DNA from: Lachnospiraceae bacterium UBA4317
GTDB taxonomy: Bacteria > Bacillota_A > Clostridia > Lachnospirales > Lachnospiraceae
Assembly: GCA_002394525.1 (NCBI GenBank)
Contig: DGUF01000119.1
Span: 1-7,303, forward strand
DNA: 7,303 bases
Reading direction: 5' to 3'
Shown here: positions 5,518 through 7,303 of the stretch, one piece after another
Layout of the letters: each line of letters begins with the position of its first letter
How positions within the stretch are numbered: position 1 is the first letter of the stretch
The notes under the pieces: model-generated
Told to the model about the DNA's origin: nothing
Database searches by the model: none
What the model saw: the letters and a program-made list of their open reading frames with translations, nothing else
Translations under genes and position numbers: made by a program

Positions 5518-6710
5518 CCGGTTATCCCGTCTTTTCCCTTTGCAAGAAGAAATACGCTGTCGCCTTCACTGAGCTTGAAATCCCCGTGAGGGACGATCGG
5601 GCTGCCTGCCCTTTTCACAAGGACGACAAAGGTCTGCCTGGAGATATCCAGATCATTGATCTTCACTCCGTTCCAGGGATGGCTTTTGCGAAGGGTGATC
5701 TCGCGGATGTCGACCGGGGCAGTCTTTCCTGCGGGCTCGGCCCCCAGCGTGATGACGTCGCCGGCAAGGAGGACGATGTCTCCCTCCGGGATGATCAGAT
5801 TGTCTCCCCGATGGATGGCAGCGATCAGGCAGCCCCGGGGCAGCCCCAGGCTCCGGACCGGCCTCCCCACCCATCTGTCCTGGCTCTTCAATGCAAAGCG
5901 GACAAATCGGATCTCCTGCTCAATTCCGTAATCTCCGACCTTTTTAAACTGCTGATACTGTTCGACGAATCCCGCGGAAATAATACCGGTGGGGATAGCA
6001 ACCATGCCGACTCCGAGGAAGGTGATGATGATACTGAATATCCTGCCCAGGTTCGTCACCGGATAAATATCTCCGTAGCCGACGGTCAGCAGGGTCGATG
6101 CCGACCACCAGATCCCGGAGAAGGCATTGGAAAAGACCTCCGGCTGGGCCTCGTGTTCCAGGCTGTACATGCAGAGGCTGGATGCCAGCATCAGGGTCAG
6201 GATGATAAACACAGAGGAGAGCAATTGCTGCTTTTTGCTGACGATGACCTCCGTGATGACATTAAGGGAATCGTAATAGGCATTGATCCGGAAGAGTCGG
6301 AAAATGCGGACGACCCGGAACATACGGAATACTGCGATGCCGGAAGGGAAAAAGACCGGCAGATAATAAGGCAGGAAGGAAAGCAGGTCAATGATGCCGG
6401 TCGCGGAAAAGATGTAGCGGATCAGTGAATCTCTCTCATTGGACTCAGGATACAGGTAATTTGCCGTGATCAGGCGCAGAACGTAGTCGATCGCAAAAAA
6501 GAATACCGTGGCCGCCTCGATGGTCAGCAGAATGGACCCGTAGCGGGCATTGATCCGGTCAAAGGTCAGCAGGATGCTGGCGGCCAGATTGAGCAGCAGG
6601 GCTGCCGTGCTGATTATGTCATAGGCCTGGTTGACCGGCTCGTCGACGACACCGACCGATACCATGCGGAACAGCTTTTCTCTTGTAAAACGGAGCTTCT
6701 TTTCTTCCAT
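5514..6710 (-). CDS. Voltage-gated-type potassium channel with two C-terminal RCK_C (TrkA-C) domains
   Basis: This 398-residue inner-membrane protein is a predicted K+ channel of the six-helix family. Segments are S1 about 32-50, S2 58-82, S3 100-121, an S4 voltage sensor with arginines at every third position (R129, R132, R135, R138, R141), S5 163-184, a pore helix from 196 and the selectivity filter TVGYGD at 209-214, and S6 221-248. After it, two RCK_C-like modules can be placed at about 277-325 (ending IIPEGDIVLLAGDVITLG) and 338-392 (ending FKLSEGDSVFLLAKGK). The nucleotide-binding RCK_N domain that often precedes them is absent. Such modules usually bind ligands that gate the pore. The ATG at 6710 has AAGGA five bases upstream (AAGGAAACCATG). 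It is followed on the same strand by the HAD gene. The end is odd: the stop overlaps an ATG, and an acidic repeat tail continues in the -1 frame. Confidence 0.95.
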   Translation of the reverse strand: MEEKKLRFTREKLFRMVSVGVVDEPVNQAYDIISTAALLLNLAASILLTFDRINARYGSILLTIEAATVFFFAIDYVLRLITANYLYPESNERDSLIRYIFSATGIIDLLSFLPYYLPVFFPSGIAVFRMFRVVRIFRLFRINAYYDSLNVITEVIVSKKQQLLSSVFIILTLMLASSLCMYSLEHEAQPEVFSNAFSGIWWSASTLLTVGYGDIYPVTNLGRIFSIIITFLGVGMVAIPTGIISAGFVEQYQQFKKVGDYGIEQEIRFVRFALKSQDRWVGRPVRSLGLPRGCLIAAIHRGDNLIIPEGDIVLLAGDVITLGAEPAGKTAPVDIREITLRKSHPWNGVKINDLDISRQTFVVLVKRAGSPIVPHGDFKLSEGDSVFLLAKGKDGITG

Positions 6711-6959
6711 GGTTTCCTTCTTCGTCTATTAATCCCTTAATCATCCAGTAATCCTGAAATAACGAAGTGACTCTATACTCATCCTGTGGTCCGCGAACCA
6801 TCAAGTGGCACTGTAATCATCCTATGACCCGGTCAGATTCCCGCAGGGATACGTATATGCTTATGCGTATGGCTTGTGCCGGGGAGTATTCAGGCGGGCC
6901 GCCTGCCGCGAAGCACTGCAGCTGCAGTCCCGCCATCTGTTAAACATTATAACGTAAAC
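6711..6959. other. Upstream region of the channel gene, no gene found
   Basis: About 250 bases hold no convincing gene. On the minus strand TATAAT occurs at 6951-6946, but there is no good -35 box 16-18 bases before it, and it overlaps the T-run of the tRNA-side terminator; it would give a leader of about 230 bases. A perfect 14-bp palindrome, ACTGCAGCTGCAGT, lies at 6915-6928. GGATGATTA and related motifs (GGATGAGTA, GGATTACTG) recur on the minus strand between 6830 and 6735, suggesting a decayed repeat. The channel promoter must lie here or further upstream, but I cannot fix it. Confidence 0.4.
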
Positions 6960-6987
6960 AAAAAAGGACTGCCACCGAAGACAGTCC
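6960..6987 (-). terminator. Second intrinsic terminator of the tRNA cluster
   Basis: On the minus strand GGACTG (6987-6982) pairs with CAGTCC (6971-6966) around a loop containing TTCGG, followed directly by six T (6965-6960). It lies about 100 bases beyond the first terminator of the tRNA transcript and probably acts as a back-up that also shields the channel gene from read-through. Confidence 0.75.
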
Positions 6988-7099
6988 ATGCAATAAAAAA
7001 GAGCTCCATGGTCAACATGAAGACAATCCATCCGGAAAAAGAGTTACATGGCCAATATAAAACAGTCCATACAGAAAAAAGAACTTCATGATAAACATG
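6978..7099. repeat. Three degenerate 40-42-bp repeats in the tRNA terminator region
   Basis: Units start at 6978, 7020 and 7060 (42, 40 and 40 bp). Each reads roughly AARACARTCCAT, then an A-run with GAR, then a CATG-containing pair (for example TTCATG and CATG in the third unit). They look like successive copies of a terminator module; only the rightmost (7074-7106) keeps a perfect stem. The T-runs on the minus strand are preserved in all three. Confidence 0.75.
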
Positions 7100-7106
7100 A
7101 AGTTCT
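7074..7106 (-). terminator. Intrinsic terminator after tRNA-Cys
   Basis: On the minus strand AGAACTTCATG (7106-7096) and CATGAAGTTCT (7090-7080) form a perfect 11-bp stem with a 5-base loop, followed by a run of T (7080-7075). It begins only six bases past the tRNA-Cys 3' end and ends the tRNA transcript. Confidence 0.93.
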
Positions 7107-7112
7107 CTTAAG

Positions 7113-7183
7113 AGGTGCCAACCAGATTTGAACTGGTGATCAAGGTGTTGCAGACCTTTGCCTTACCGCTTGGCTATGGCACC
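7113..7183 (-). tRNA. trnC: tRNA-Cys (anticodon GCA)
   Basis: The minus strand folds as a 71-base tRNA: acceptor arms GGTGCCA and TGGCACC with discriminator T (U), D-arm with AAGCGGTAA, anticodon loop CTGCAAC with anticodon GCA, and T-arm ACCAG-TTCAAAT-CTGGT. The length of 71 is usual for bacterial tRNA-Cys. CCA is not encoded (TCT follows), so it must be added enzymatically. It is the last gene of a minus-strand tRNA cluster, 64 bases after tRNA-Glu. Confidence 0.97.
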
Positions 7184-7247
7184 GGATTATTAAATTCAAA
7201 CTTGTCAACAGTTGTCGATCGCCTGCCACTGAACAGGTTAAATCGAG

Positions 7248-7303
7248 TGACTCCGACGGGAATCGAACCCGTGTTACCGCCGTGAAAGGGCGATGTCTTA
7301 ACC
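7248..7303 (-). tRNA. trnE: tRNA-Glu (anticodon TTC), 5' part outside the window
   Basis: The minus strand shows the D-loop end GGTTAAGAC, an anticodon stem-loop with CCCTTTCACGG (anticodon TTC), a T-arm with ACGGG-TTCGAAT-CCCGT and the 3' acceptor strand CGGAGTC followed by A73. The first part (acceptor 5' strand and start of the D-arm, about 17-20 bases) lies beyond position 7303. CCA is not encoded (CTC follows). It is co-transcribed with tRNA-Cys. Confidence 0.95.

Noticed and set aside
5436..6428. 330-codon plus-strand open frame opposite the channel gene
   Set aside because: It is antisense to a clear K+ channel with all family motifs. Its protein has no recognisable features and begins in the 15-bp repeat; long antisense frames are common in GC-rich coding DNA.
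6619..6804. 61-codon minus-strand frame overlapping the channel start
   Set aside because: It overlaps the channel gene in another frame, has no convincing ribosome binding site, and is made partly of the decayed GGATGATTA-like repeats.
6946..6951. TATAAT on the minus strand as the channel promoter
   Set aside because: It matches the consensus -10, but no -35 box lies 16-18 bases before it and it overlaps the terminator T-run region. I mention it only within the intergenic entry.
6876..7091. 71-codon plus-strand frame near the tRNA genes
   Set aside because: It reads through two terminators and the 40-bp repeats; its Lys/His-rich end is simply the repeat translated.

Overview
The window looks like a chromosomal piece of a GC-rich member of the Clostridia, most likely Lachnospiraceae or a close relative. 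This rests on the short YtrA-type GntR regulator fused in an operon to an ABC transporter with a large external domain, strong GGAGG-type ribosome binding sites, a TTGACA/TAGTAT promoter, GC-rich third codon positions, and tRNA genes without an encoded CCA. The assignment is an inference from style, not from a database match.

Layout. Positions 1-328 hold a tandem array of about 52-bp repeats and no convincing gene. A plus-strand operon follows: promoter with an overlapping palindromic operator (329-370), GntR regulator (402-758), an unusual repeat-filled gap (759-1037), ABC ATPase (1038-1943) and ABC permease (1915-4170, overlapping the ATPase by 29 bases). A strong hairpin (4201-4238) and a second array of the same 52-bp repeat (4245-4518) separate it from a convergent minus-strand pair: a six-helix voltage-gated-type potassium channel with two C-terminal RCK_C domains (6710 to 5514) and a HAD-superfamily phosphatase/mutase (5365 to 4520). 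A possible 30-residue acidic reading frame lies between them. The right end carries a minus-strand tRNA cluster, tRNA-Glu (cut by the window edge) then tRNA-Cys, ending in two intrinsic terminators.

How the parts work together. The regulator most likely represses its own operon through the palindrome over the -10 box and so controls an export-type ABC system, as in the B. subtilis ytr pattern. The channel and the HAD enzyme are probably co-transcribed but have no obvious shared function.

The most unusual property is the density of short, diverged tandem repeats. They occur between genes (52 bp twice, 40-42 bp, and 48-83-bp copies of the end of the regulator gene) and inside genes (30, 36 and 24 bp). 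Repeats inside genes are all multiples of three and keep the frame; most of those outside are not. A 15-bp repeat just past the channel stop codon is also a multiple of three and encodes an acidic WDEQ-type tail in the -1 frame. This suggests that it is, or was, translated.
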